A program made the translations under genes and the position numbers. DNA of 64,000 nt, from NCBI RefSeq assembly GCF_029223865.1, contig NZ_CP119520.1, positions 2,232,001 through 2,296,000 of the forward strand, given 5' to 3'. This document shows, one piece after another, positions 52,956-61,778 of the stretch. Origin of the DNA: Telluria mixta. Its GTDB lineage: Bacteria > Pseudomonadota > Gammaproteobacteria > Burkholderiales > Burkholderiaceae_D. The number at the start of each line of letters is the position of its first letter. Position 1 is the first letter of the stretch. The notes beneath the pieces were generated by a model, which saw nothing but the letters and a program-made list of their open reading frames with translations, made no database searches and was not told the DNA's origin.

Positions 52956-55900
52956 ATGTCCACTCCCGTGCGCCTTCTGCTCGCCATTCTGCTTGCCGTC
53001 CCGATGCTCACGGCGGTGGCGGCGCCGTTGCGCGTGGTCGTGGACCAGAACTATCCTCCCTTTGCGATTCGTAATTCCAGGGGGAGCTCGAAGGCTATTC
53101 CGTGGAGATGTGGCACCTGTGGCAGCAGAAGACCGGCGTGCCGGTCGAACTGCGCGGCGTCGACTGGCCCGAGGTCCAGCCCACGCTGGAGCGTGGCGAG
53201 GCGGATGTCATCGACACCATTTTCCTCACCGAAGCCCGGCGCGCCCGCTTCGACTTTTCCAGGCCGTATGCCACGGTCCACACGTCGATCTACGCCGACA
53301 CGTCCATCGCCGGCATCCACGACTTCGACAGCCTGAAGGGATTCGAGGTGGGCGTCCAGGCCGGCGACGCCTGCGGCGAGCGCCTGGAGCGTGCTGGCGT
53401 GACGGGCGTGCGCTATTTCCCTACGTATACCGCCCTGTGGAATGCCGTGGCCAATCGCAGCATCAAGCTGGTCTGCGGCGAAGATCATGCGGCCGAATAC
53501 CAGTTGTACCGGAGCAATCTGCACCGCCGCTATGTGAAGGCGTTCGAGATCACGCGTAGCGAGTTGCGCCGTGGCGTACGCAAGGGCGACGCCGCCACGC
53601 TGGCCCTCGTCGAACGCGGCATGGCGCAGATCACACCGGCCGAGATCGAGGCGCTGCACGACAAATGGATGGGCCGTCCGCTCGCCTTCGCCCGTTATGC
53701 ACGGTACACAATGGACACCCTGTTGGCGCTCGGCGTGCTCGTGCTGGTACTGCTGGTCTGGCTGGGAACGGTGCGCAAGGCAGTACGCCTGCGCACGGCC
53801 GAACTGGAACGCGAAAAGGCCCAGTTGAACACGCTGGTGGAAAACAGCCCGGACCTGATCTGGCTGAAGGATGGCGCAGGCGTCTACCGGGCCTGCAACG
53901 CGCCTATGGCGGCGCTGTTCGGCTGTCCGCGCGAGGAGATCATCGGCAAAAACGACGTCGAGCTGTTCGGCCCGGAGATGGCCCAGCGCTACCGGCGCGA
54001 CGACGAAGCCGCGATACGGGCCGGCCGTCCACTGATGGTCGAGGACGAGGTGGCGGTCCCCGACGTACCCGGCACGCGGCTGTTCGAAACGCTCAAGACG
54101 CCGATCGTCACGTCGGATGGGACCCTGCTGGGTGTGCTCGGCGTGTCGCGCGACATCACCGAACGCAGGGCACATGAACGTACAATCCGCGAACAGGACC
54201 GCCTGCTCCAGGAAATGAGCGCGCTGGCCCGGATCGGCGCCTGGGAACTGGTCCCGGCCACCGACGCGTTCCAGTACACCGACGAAGTGACGCGCATCTT
54301 CGACGGCGCACAGCGGCCTCTTACCCTCGCATCCTGCCTGGCGTGCTGCGCCGACGCCGACCGGCTGCAGGCCGAACGCGCACTCGATGCCGCACGGTCC
54401 GGCGTGCCCTTCGACCTGGAACTGGACATCGCTGGCGGCGCCGGCAAGCGCAAGTGGATCCGCCTGCTGTGCAGTCCGATCGTCGAGGACGGCCACGCGG
54501 CGACGCTGCGCGGCACGGTGCAGGACATCACGCACCGGCGCAACCTGGAAGAATCGATGCGCATGGCGAACCTGATCTACCAGACCAGCTCGGAAGCGAT
54601 CGTGGTCACCGACGGGAACAACCGGATCGTCGATGCCAACCCGGCGTTCACGCGACAGACCGGCTATGACCTGCGCGACGTGCTCGGCGTCGTGCCGCCG
54701 CTGTTCGAATCGAGCATGCACGACAACGGTTTCTACGAATGCATGCAACGCGATCTGGCCAGCCGGGACCACTGGCAGGGCGAAATCAAGGACCGTAACA
54801 AGGACGGGACGTTCACGGCCAAGTTCGTCAACATCCGGATCGTCCGCCAGCCGGACGGGCGCATCTACCGCCATGTCATCCAGTTCAACGACATCAGCGA
54901 ACAAAAGGAAAAGGACGACCTGATCTGGCGCCAGACTAACTTCGATCCGCTGACCGGGCTGCCGAACCGCCGCCTGTTCCTGGATCGCCTGGAACAGGAC
55001 CTCAGGAAGGCGACCGGCACCGGCCGCGGGCTGGGCGTGCTCCTGCTCGACCTCGACCGCTTCAAGGACATCAACGACGGCTTCGGCCATGCGACCGGCG
55101 ACAGGGCCCTGGTCGAGCTGACCCGGCGCATCGCGCGCTGCCTGCCCAACGATGCCACGATGGGCCGCCTGGGCGGCGATACGTTCGGTCTGGTCGTCAG
55201 CGAATTCGAGCAACGTCCGCACCTGGACACCCTCGCCGAAGCAGTGCTCCAGGCGATCGCGGCGCCGCTGCGCCTGGATGCCGCCGGTACGATGTACGTG
55301 TCCGCCAGCGTTGGCATCAGCGTCTATCCGGAGGATGCCACGGGCGCGGCCGATCTCGTCAGGAATGCCGAGCATGCGGTCCATCTGGCCAAGCGCGCCG
55401 GGCGCGGGCAGTTCCAGTATTTCACCCCCTCCCTGCAGCAGCAGGCCCATGCCAAGCTGATGCTGACGAACGACCTGCGCCAGGCATTGGCGCGGCACGA
55501 GCTGCAGTTGTACTACCAGCCGATCGTCGAAGTCGCGACGGGCCGCATCCACAAGGCCGAGACCCTGTTACGGTGGACTCACCCGGAGCGCGGCGCGGTC
55601 AGCCCGGCCCGCTTCATTCCGCTGGCGGAAGAAGCGGGACTCATCAACGAGATCGGCGACTGGGTATTGTGCGAGGCGATCGCGAACGCCAGGCGCTGGT
55701 ACCAGCGCTACGGCCGGGTGATCGAGCTGAGCGTGAACATTTCCCCGACCCAGTTCAAACAGCAGGGCCCGCTGTCCTGGCTGGATCGGGTCGTCCATGC
55801 CGGCCTGCCGCGCAACAGCATTACGGTAGAAATCACCGAAGGGGTCCTGATCAGCGACGCCGACCAGGCCATCCGCTGTCTCGACGCACTCCACGCCGCT

Positions 55901-56224
55901 GGCGCCAGGGTCTCGATCGACGATTTCGGCACCGGTTTTTCAGCCCTGGCTTACCTGAAGCTGTTCGACATCGATTACCTCAAGATCGACAAGTCGTTCA
56001 TCAACAACCTGGTCAGCGACGGCAGCGACAAGGCACTCACCGAAGCGATCGTCGACCTGGCACACCGGCTCGGCATGCAGGCCATCGCCGAAGGCGTCGA
56101 AAACGGCGCCCAGCGCGACGCACTGGCCGCGATCGGCTGCGACTACATCCAGGGACACTACTATTCGCAAGCCGTCCCGTGCGCCAGCTTCGATGATTTG
56201 CTGGAGCGCCAGATGGCACATTGA
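52956..56224 (+). CDS. Frameshifted solute-binding/PAS/GGDEF/EAL signalling protein
   Basis: The signal peptide and first SBP strand (MSTPVRLLLAILLAVPM ... LRVVVDQNYPPFAIRNS) lie in one frame up to about 53077. From CAG 53078 (QGELEGYSVEMW) the protein continues in the -1 frame to 56224. A single base appears to be missing near 53076-53078. The longer part has an SBP_bac_3 domain, a membrane helix (about 200-222), three PAS domains, a degenerate GGDEF (RLGGDTF) and an EAL domain with ETLLRW, NISPTQF, DDFGTGFS, IDKSFI and AEGVEN. It would bind a ligand in the periplasm and hydrolyse c-di-GMP. An internal GTG at 53102 would give a product lacking the signal peptide. Confidence 0.85.
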
Positions 56225-56238
56225 GATCGGAGCGCATC

Positions 56239-56541
56239 ATGGTAATCGAATATGTCCGCTACAAGATACCGGTCGACCAGGCCGACCAGTTCATTGCCGC
56301 CTATGCGACGGCGGGTGAGGCGCTGCGCAAGTCCAGCCATTGTCTCGGCTTCGAGCTGAGCCGGTGCACGGAAGAGCCGACGTCGTTCATTTTGCGGATC
56401 GAGTGGGATTCGGTCGAAGGGCACATGAATGGTTTCCGCAAGAGTCCCGAATTCAGGGAGTTCTTTGCGAGTGTCAGGACGTTCGTGGGCAATCTCGAGG
56501 AGATGCGGCATTACGAGCGGACGGCTGTGCTGAGGAGCTAG
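56239..56541 (+). CDS. Antibiotic biosynthesis monooxygenase (ABM) domain protein
   Basis: This 100-residue ferredoxin-like protein (MVIEYVRYKIPVDQADQFIAAYATAGEALRKSSHCLGFELSRC, then FILRIEWDSVEGHMNGFRKSPEFREFF) has the ABM pattern of small dimeric oxygenases and ligand-binding proteins. The substrate is unknown. ATG 56239 has CGGAG upstream; the TTG at 56221 overlaps the end of the signalling gene. Its stop shares the CTAG tetranucleotide with the stop of the convergent nucleotidyltransferase gene. Confidence 0.8.
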   Translation: MVIEYVRYKIPVDQADQFIAAYATAGEALRKSSHCLGFELSRCTEEPTSFILRIEWDSVEGHMNGFRKSPEFREFFASVRTFVGNLEEMRHYERTAVLRS

Positions 56542-57383
56542 TGTCGAAGCCCAAGCTCGAACTGGCTCAGCAACTTGTCCGCCATGTCGGATTCGATGCC
56601 GGTGGAGCGCGTCATGTGGACGACGAGACGGTCGCGTTTGCTCGCATCGGCCAGGATGGCGAGCAGGGCGTGCAATGAGTCGTCGTGCAAGATGACACGC
56701 GTGTCATGGCCGAGCAGGTTGGCGCCGGCCAGAGGCAAGTCGAATCCGGCGGCTTCGAGCAATTCGAATGCCTCCTCATACATGCGGTCATTATTCCCCG
56801 CTTCGTGGTAGTGCTGGAGCAGGAAAAGAAGATCCTGGGCATCCTTGTTATCTTGCAGACCCCGGTCGTCCCAGGCCAGCAGTTTGAGCGCGGCAAGCGC
56901 TGGAATCGACACCACCCGGATGACAAGGCCATTACCTGCCTCCACGTCCAGTGCTGATGCCAGTGCTTCGGCGTAGCCCATGACGCTCATGACGACGCTC
57001 ATGTCGGGTGGCCAGGAAATGCGATGTGCTTCCTGTTCCACGCCGCCAAAAGGAATCAGATCCAGCGGGAATGCGTTGCCGTGTTCGGCAGGCTTGTAAT
57101 GTAATAGATGCGCTCTGTCTGCAGCGGGTACGAAACTGCCGGTGGCCGCGAGAGCAGCCTTCAGTGCGTTAAAGTGTTCCCAGTGATCGAGTGCGATGGC
57201 GAAGTCGACGTCATAAGTGGCCCGTCGGGTATCGAGGCCGAACACGTGGGTCATCAAGATGTCGCGTGCGGTCGCGCCGACGAGAAGATAATCGCAGCCG
57301 AGCTTTCCCGTTACCGCCTGAACCGTGGACAGGATCTCGAGAAGTGTTGGGTTGAAGGGCTTATCGGGTCGTATCGTGTACAT
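56538..57383 (-). CDS. AbiEii-like nucleotidyltransferase (putative toxin)
   Basis: This 281-residue protein from MYTIRPD has a DNA polymerase beta-like nucleotidyltransferase core. It shows YLLVGATARDILMTHVFGLDTRRATYDVDFAIAL (G..RD and the DVD metal-binding pair), and IPALAALKLLAWDDRGLQDNKDAQDLLFLL, which matches the K..D/R..KD..DL motifs of AbiEii/AbiGii toxins. In AbiE systems the NTase inhibits growth, for example by modifying tRNA. It overlaps the upstream regulator gene by 23 bases, so translation is coupled. GC is lower than neighbouring genes, suggesting transfer. Toxic activity is inferred, not shown. Confidence 0.78.
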   Translation of the reverse strand: MYTIRPDKPFNPTLLEILSTVQAVTGKLGCDYLLVGATARDILMTHVFGLDTRRATYDVDFAIALDHWEHFNALKAALAATGSFVPAADRAHLLHYKPAEHGNAFPLDLIPFGGVEQEAHRISWPPDMSVVMSVMGYAEALASALDVEAGNGLVIRVVSIPALAALKLLAWDDRGLQDNKDAQDLLFLLQHYHEAGNNDRMYEEAFELLEAAGFDLPLAGANLLGHDTRVILHDDSLHALLAILADASKRDRLVVHMTRSTGIESDMADKLLSQFELGLRH

Positions 57384-58407
57384 GCTGAATGATTCTTGGC
57401 ACGAGCTGGCGTGCCACGGCAATGTTGCGCGAATCGTGCGTGGCCATCAGATCCGCATAGATCAGGTGATGCGGTACCGTCGGAAACGATTGGGTGAAGT
57501 GATCTGGGCTCCAGAACATTTCGACGATTTCGATGCGGCCTCCGGGGTCCGCACGCAAGCGGAATTTCCTGACGATGTCCTTGAGTGCATTTGGGTCATC
57601 CATGTCTACATAGATCGTGCACACTTCGGGCTTGAGATGTCCGGTCAAATACATGGCAGCTCGCTCGCCACCATATGCTGAAAGCCCGCGTTCAGGCTGC
57701 AGGTTGAGGACGAGATCGAAATTGTCGATCGCAAAACGATATTTCCTGAGCTTGGGCTTGACCCTTCCGGCATAGCCACTGGCCCACTCGTTCAGAAACA
57801 GCTCCGGCGCGCGGATCATGCGCTTGCCGCTGGCCGTCGTGCCGATCAATTCACGTGATTCCAGCGTGTCGAACGCCTTGCTGATGGCGCCGGTCGATAT
57901 CCGTGCCTTGTTCGAGATATCCCGATAGGGTGCATTAAGCAGTGCGGGCTCTGCCAGGGCTGCAAACATCATCCTGAGCGCCGCCGCCGTCATCGTATTG
58001 TTGGACGGGAATTGGAGCTCGGCGGAGCCGCGTCTGCCGGTCACGTAAATGTAAATGCCAGCCCCGTCATTGATGTAGGCATTACCCGCCGTATCGATGA
58101 ACTGGAGACCGATGTCACGGCAACGATGTGCCATGTCAGGACTGAGAGGAGAACTGATCAGCAAGGTGCGCTGCGCATTGTCGAGTCTGTTCAGCAGGTT
58201 GAGCGGCAGCGCATAACGATCGACTTTCTTCTTGATCTCACAGTCGTATCGTAACTTTCGACCATTGATGGTAAGGAGGACCTGGGCATCGGTATCGTCA
58301 TTCGACGTATCGAGGAGTTCACCCTCAATATTTGTCGAATCGTGCAGTGCAGCAAGGGCGCTTGCTACGAATGGCGCTTCACACTCTGTCACAAACAGAT
58401 TGTTCAT
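57361..58407 (-). CDS. AbiEi-like antitoxin/transcriptional regulator
   Basis: This 348-residue protein upstream of the nucleotidyltransferase has a beta-rich N terminus, a central winged-helix-like segment (ISNKARISTGAISKAFDTLESRELIGTTASGKRMI) and a C-terminal domain (LNEWASGYAGRVKPKLRKYRF ... IEIVEMFWSPDHFTQ). The order and sizes match the AbiEi family of type IV toxin-antitoxin antitoxins (AbiEi_2-like), which bind inverted repeats in their own promoter. The start ATG 58407 is next to two identical palindromes. The pair is a likely mobile defence or stability module, with lower GC than flanks. Confidence 0.75.
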   Translation of the reverse strand: MNNLFVTECEAPFVASALAALHDSTNIEGELLDTSNDDTDAQVLLTINGRKLRYDCEIKKKVDRYALPLNLLNRLDNAQRTLLISSPLSPDMAHRCRDIGLQFIDTAGNAYINDGAGIYIYVTGRRGSAELQFPSNNTMTAAALRMMFAALAEPALLNAPYRDISNKARISTGAISKAFDTLESRELIGTTASGKRMIRAPELFLNEWASGYAGRVKPKLRKYRFAIDNFDLVLNLQPERGLSAYGGERAAMYLTGHLKPEVCTIYVDMDDPNALKDIVRKFRLRADPGGRIEIVEMFWSPDHFTQSFPTVPHHLIYADLMATHDSRNIAVARQLVPRIIQHVHDTTR

Positions 58408-58415
58408 AGTTTTCG

Positions 58416-58434
58416 GTGTTCACGTTACGTGAAC
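58416..58434. promoter_or_regulatory. Palindromic operator, copy 1, of the AbiE-like locus
   Basis: TGTTCACGTTACGTGAACA is a perfect palindrome apart from its 3-base centre and lies just upstream of the antitoxin start. Confidence 0.75.
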
Positions 58435-58481
58435 ATGATCAAGATATGAACAATGATACATGAAGTTCATCTTTTAGACAT

Positions 58482-58498
58482 GTTCACGTTACGTGAAC
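58482..58498. promoter_or_regulatory. Palindromic operator, copy 2, of the AbiE-like locus
   Basis: GTTCACGTTACGTGAAC is identical to the core of copy 1, with centres about 65 bases apart. Smaller GTTCAT/ATGAAC half-sites (for example 58446-58451 and 58460-58470) lie between them. Confidence 0.75.
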
Positions 58499-58690
58499 GA
58501 CTCCAAAAGATGAACATTGGTGCGAAGCTGCCCATTATTTGGGCTGGCTCACGCCTCGGGTGCAAAACTGCCCCAAGGTTTGACTCAAGTTAGTGCGTGT
58601 AACTACGGTAGCCGTGGTTTGCGCTGGCATAAAACCTGCATCCAGTCCTGCATCAGCCGCCGCCGGCGGTCAAACCGATCGGAGCCCAGG

Positions 58691-59365
58691 ATGCACGCAG
58701 AAACCCTCCCCCTATCCACCGCCCAGCCCGACGTCAAATTGTCCGGCGACGTGTTCGGCGCCCTGATCAACCTGTCCGGCCGGCGCCGTTTCACATCCCA
58801 GCGGGTGGTGCTGTATTCGGTCCTGGCCTCGCTCGGCCATGAAGGCGCGGACAAGACTGCCCGCGACACGCTGGCGGCCTTCCGGGACGCGCATTTGACG
58901 CTCGTGCAGGGCAAGCAGGGTTTGCCGGGCATTTTTTGCCAGCAACTGCGCGATGCCTATTTCGGCACGATGCGGGGCGACCAGATCATCCGCGATTTCA
59001 TCGCACTGGCCGAGAGTACGCTGGACGCCATCGGCACGACGTCGCGGCGCGCGCCCGCGTTGCTCGATGAGCTGGTGCGCAGTGCCACGCCGCTGCTCAG
59101 CGTGCTCAATGCCCTGACTCTCGTGTACGAGGAGCAATCCAAGCGCCATGCGATCCAGCAACGCCGCCAGATGCAGGAATTGATGGGTGACATCAAGACC
59201 ATCGCGCGCGAGGCACGCATGGTCGCGTTCAACGCACAGATCGTTGCCGCGCGCGCGGGGCCGGTCGGCAAGGAGTTTGCCGTGGTGGCGAGCACGATGA
59301 CCAATATCACCGGCGAGATCGACTCGCTGGTGCAGACCGCGCTGGAGAGTTCGCTGGCTTACTGA
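58691..59365 (+). CDS. Soluble protein with chemoreceptor-tip-like segment
   Basis: This 224-residue protein begins MHAETLPLST after AGGAGCCCAGG-like upstream bases. It is largely helical and has no membrane helix or HAMP domain. Its end (AREARMVAFNAQIVAARAGPVGKEFAVVASTMTNITGEIDSLVQ) keeps the NAxxxAARAGxxGxxFAVVA pattern of the methyl-accepting chemotaxis protein hairpin tip that contacts CheA/CheW. It stops soon after that motif, so only the tip half is present. It may be a cytoplasmic chemoreceptor-like protein or a fragment; no chemotaxis genes are adjacent. Confidence 0.65.
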   Translation: MHAETLPLSTAQPDVKLSGDVFGALINLSGRRRFTSQRVVLYSVLASLGHEGADKTARDTLAAFRDAHLTLVQGKQGLPGIFCQQLRDAYFGTMRGDQIIRDFIALAESTLDAIGTTSRRAPALLDELVRSATPLLSVLNALTLVYEEQSKRHAIQQRRQMQELMGDIKTIAREARMVAFNAQIVAARAGPVGKEFAVVASTMTNITGEIDSLVQTALESSLAY

Positions 59366-59452
59366 TGCTGCGGGCCGACATGTCGAAATCCGCTACCCTC
59401 GTTCGTCGTACGAGAGACCAGCACCATCCGACAACGACCGAAAGGAACCGAC

Positions 59453-59662
59453 ATGGCAACGCAAGACATCGTCAAAGGCCCCGCCTCCTACTTCCCCTCC
59501 ATCGAAAAGAAGTACGGCAAGCCGATCGCGCACTGGATGCAGGTCCTGGAGCAGGCGGGCCCGCGCAAGCACATGGAACTGGTCAACTACCTCAAGACCG
59601 GGCACCAGCTCGGCCACGGTCACGCCAATGCGCTGGTCGCGGCGTTCATGGCGAAGGGGTAG
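59453..59662 (+). CDS. DUF4287 domain protein
   Basis: This 69-residue protein (MATQDIVKGPASYFPSIEKKYGKPIAHWMQVLEQAGPRKHMELVNYLKTGHQLGHGHANALVAAFMAKG) matches the DUF4287 pattern SYFPSIEKKYGxPIxxW ... HMxLVxxLKxxHxxGHGHANALVA. Function is unknown. GAAAGGAA precedes ATG 59453. Its last codons overlap the end of the convergent sensor kinase gene by 17 bases. Confidence 0.85.
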   Translation: MATQDIVKGPASYFPSIEKKYGKPIAHWMQVLEQAGPRKHMELVNYLKTGHQLGHGHANALVAAFMAKG

Positions 59663-61019
59663 CGCAGCCGGCGTCGCCGAACGCGATGCGCACGGCCAGC
59701 CCGTGCCCACCGGGACCGCCGTCGAGCGCGATGCGGGCGCCGTTGCGGGCCGCGGCCCGTTCCGCGATCGCCAGACCGAGGCCGCTGCCCGCCTGGTCCT
59801 GGCCGGGCACGCGGTAGAACCGTTCGAACACGCGGGCGCGCAGCGCGGGCGGGATGCCGGGGCCCTGGTCCGTCACCGTGATGCAGCGGCCGGCGTCGAG
59901 GCACACGTCCACGCGGGCGCCGTCCGGCGAATACTTGATCGCGTTGCCGATGACGTTGTCGAGCAGGGCGGCCATGCTTTCGCGATGCAGCGGCAGGATG
60001 GCGGGGGACGATGCGCGCAATTCGATGTCGATGCCGCGCTGCAGCGCCAGCGGCGCGGCCACGGCGATGCGCTCGCGCAGCAGCGCGGCCAGGTCCTGTT
60101 CCTGCGGCGGCGCGTCCGTCGATTCCTGGCGCGCCCGTTCGTAGGCGAGCAGCTGGTGCACCGCGTGCGTGGCGCGGGCGACGCCTTCGCGCAGGCCCGT
60201 GCCGGCTTCGGTCTTCTGGGCCGCGTCGGCCGCGGCTTCCATGAGGTGGGCGTTGATCTGCACGACCGACAGCGGCGTCTTGAGTTCGTGCGCCGCGTCG
60301 GCGAGGAATTCGTGTTCGCGCGCCAGCCGCTCGGACAGCCGTCGCATCAGGCGGTTCACCGCATCGACCACGGGCGCCAGTTCGCGGTAGGGCGAGGCGG
60401 GCAGCGGCGCCAGGTCGGCCCGCGACTCGAGTTCGCGCGCCTCGAGCGCCTGCGCCATCGCGCGCAGCGGGCGCAGGCCCACGCGCACGATGAGCCAGGC
60501 CGGCAGCAGCATGAACGGCAGGCTGTAGACGAGCGGCGAGAGCAGGTAATTGGCGGCCGACGGCGTGAACACCCAGTCGCTGTCGGGCTTCTCGCGCCGC
60601 TCCACCGTGATGCCGCGCGCGGCGTCGCGTTCGACCCACAGCGCCCACCCGTCATCCAGCGGCGTGCCCGCTGCCGAGTCGTACGCGAGCTGCCCTCCCA
60701 GCCAGACGCGGATGCGCGCCTGCGTCGGGTAGCCGAACTCGCGGAACATGTCCAGGCGCAGGTCTTCGATGCGCTGGCCGATGCGCGCCAGCGCCGCCGG
60801 ATCGGGCGGCAGCGACTGCATGTTGAGCATGATCTGGCGCGTCCAGGCCCGGTTGACGGCCGCCGTCTGGCGCACCTTGTCGACCTTCACCTGCTTCACG
60901 ATATGGGCCAGCGCCGCCAGCCAGATGCCGAGCATGACGAGCATGAAGCCGATCAGGAGCCGGCGCAGCAGCGACTTCGGTGCCGGTGTTTTGGTCATCA
61001 ACTCAGCGGCCGCCGTCAT
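59646..61019 (-). CDS. Two-component sensor histidine kinase
   Basis: This 457-residue QseC/PmrB-like kinase has a first membrane helix at about 20-40, a periplasmic sensor of about 120 residues, a second helix at about 160-182 and a HAMP-like linker. The phospho-acceptor is H244 in FLADAAHELKTPL. The ATP-binding motifs are N (NVIGNAIKYSPDGA), G1 (VTDQGPGIP), F (RFYRVPG) and G2 (GSGLGLAI). It autophosphorylates and passes phosphate to the adjacent regulator. The start overlaps the regulator end by 17 bases, and a second start at 60998 (MTKTP) is possible. The stimulus is unknown. Confidence 0.92.
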   Translation of the reverse strand: MTAAAELMTKTPAPKSLLRRLLIGFMLVMLGIWLAALAHIVKQVKVDKVRQTAAVNRAWTRQIMLNMQSLPPDPAALARIGQRIEDLRLDMFREFGYPTQARIRVWLGGQLAYDSAAGTPLDDGWALWVERDAARGITVERREKPDSDWVFTPSAANYLLSPLVYSLPFMLLPAWLIVRVGLRPLRAMAQALEARELESRADLAPLPASPYRELAPVVDAVNRLMRRLSERLAREHEFLADAAHELKTPLSVVQINAHLMEAAADAAQKTEAGTGLREGVARATHAVHQLLAYERARQESTDAPPQEQDLAALLRERIAVAAPLALQRGIDIELRASSPAILPLHRESMAALLDNVIGNAIKYSPDGARVDVCLDAGRCITVTDQGPGIPPALRARVFERFYRVPGQDQAGSGLGLAIAERAAARNGARIALDGGPGGHGLAVRIAFGDAGCATPSP

Positions 61020-61665
61020 GGCGCACCATGTAGCCGACGCCGCGCACGGTGCGGATGTAGCCGTCGCCGATCTTCTTGCGCAGGTTCGAGATATGCACGT
61101 CCAGCGTCTGGCCCTCGCTGTAGGGCAGCACGCCCTGCTCGAGCTCCGTGCGCGTGACGATGCGGTCCGGGTTGCGGACGAGCGCGTGCAGCAGCGCGAA
61201 CTCCGTCCGCGACAGGTTGACGGGCGCGCCGCGGCAAGTGGCGCTCATGGTGCGCGCGTCGATGGCCAGGTCGCCGACCTGCCACAGCGCGTCGGCCTGC
61301 GCGCCGCCGGCACGGCGCACGACCGCGCGCAGGCGGGCCAGCAGTTCGGGGATGTCGAAGGGTTTGATGAGGTAATCGTCGGCGCCGCCGTCGAAGCCGT
61401 CGAGGCGGTCCTGCAGGCTGTCGCGCGCCGTGATCAGGACGGCGGGCAGCACGTGGCCGGCCGCGCGCAGGCGACGCAGCAGTGCGACGCCGTCGCCGTC
61501 GGGCAGGCCCAGGTCCAGCAGCAGGGCGTCGTGGCGGCGCTCGTCCAGCAGGCGCGCGCAGTCGCTGCCCAGGCGCACCCAGGTCACGTCGTGGCCGTCG
61601 TTGTGCAGCACCGACTGCAGCGCGCGGCCCAGCGCCAGGTCGTCTTCCACGAGTAGGAGTCGCAT
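61003..61665 (-). CDS. OmpR-family response regulator
   Basis: This 220-residue regulator has a receiver domain (1-120; acidic pocket VEDD, phospho-acceptor D51 in LLLDLGLPDGDG, T/K in ITARD and LIKPF) and a C-terminal winged helix (about 125-218; VNLSRTEFALLHALVRNPDRIVTRTELE ... LDVHISNLRKKIGDGYIRTVRGVGYMV). This is the PmrA/QseB pattern. It is the first gene of the two-component operon. Target genes are unknown; the divergent beta-propeller gene 113 bases away is a candidate. Confidence 0.95.
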   Translation of the reverse strand: MRLLLVEDDLALGRALQSVLHNDGHDVTWVRLGSDCARLLDERRHDALLLDLGLPDGDGVALLRRLRAAGHVLPAVLITARDSLQDRLDGFDGGADDYLIKPFDIPELLARLRAVVRRAGGAQADALWQVGDLAIDARTMSATCRGAPVNLSRTEFALLHALVRNPDRIVTRTELEQGVLPYSEGQTLDVHISNLRKKIGDGYIRTVRGVGYMVRHDGGR

Positions 61666-61778
61666 GAGCGCAAGTATAGCGACGCACCGCCACCGCGCCT
61701 ACCGGCCGTGAAGCCTCCCTGAAGATTGCCCGCGCCCCACGCCCCTAGAATGGCGCCATCCCAACGACAGGAACCTCC

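Noticed and set aside
53051..55552. A long minus-strand frame opposite the GGDEF/EAL gene
   Set aside because: It lies antisense to clear PAS, GGDEF and EAL domains.
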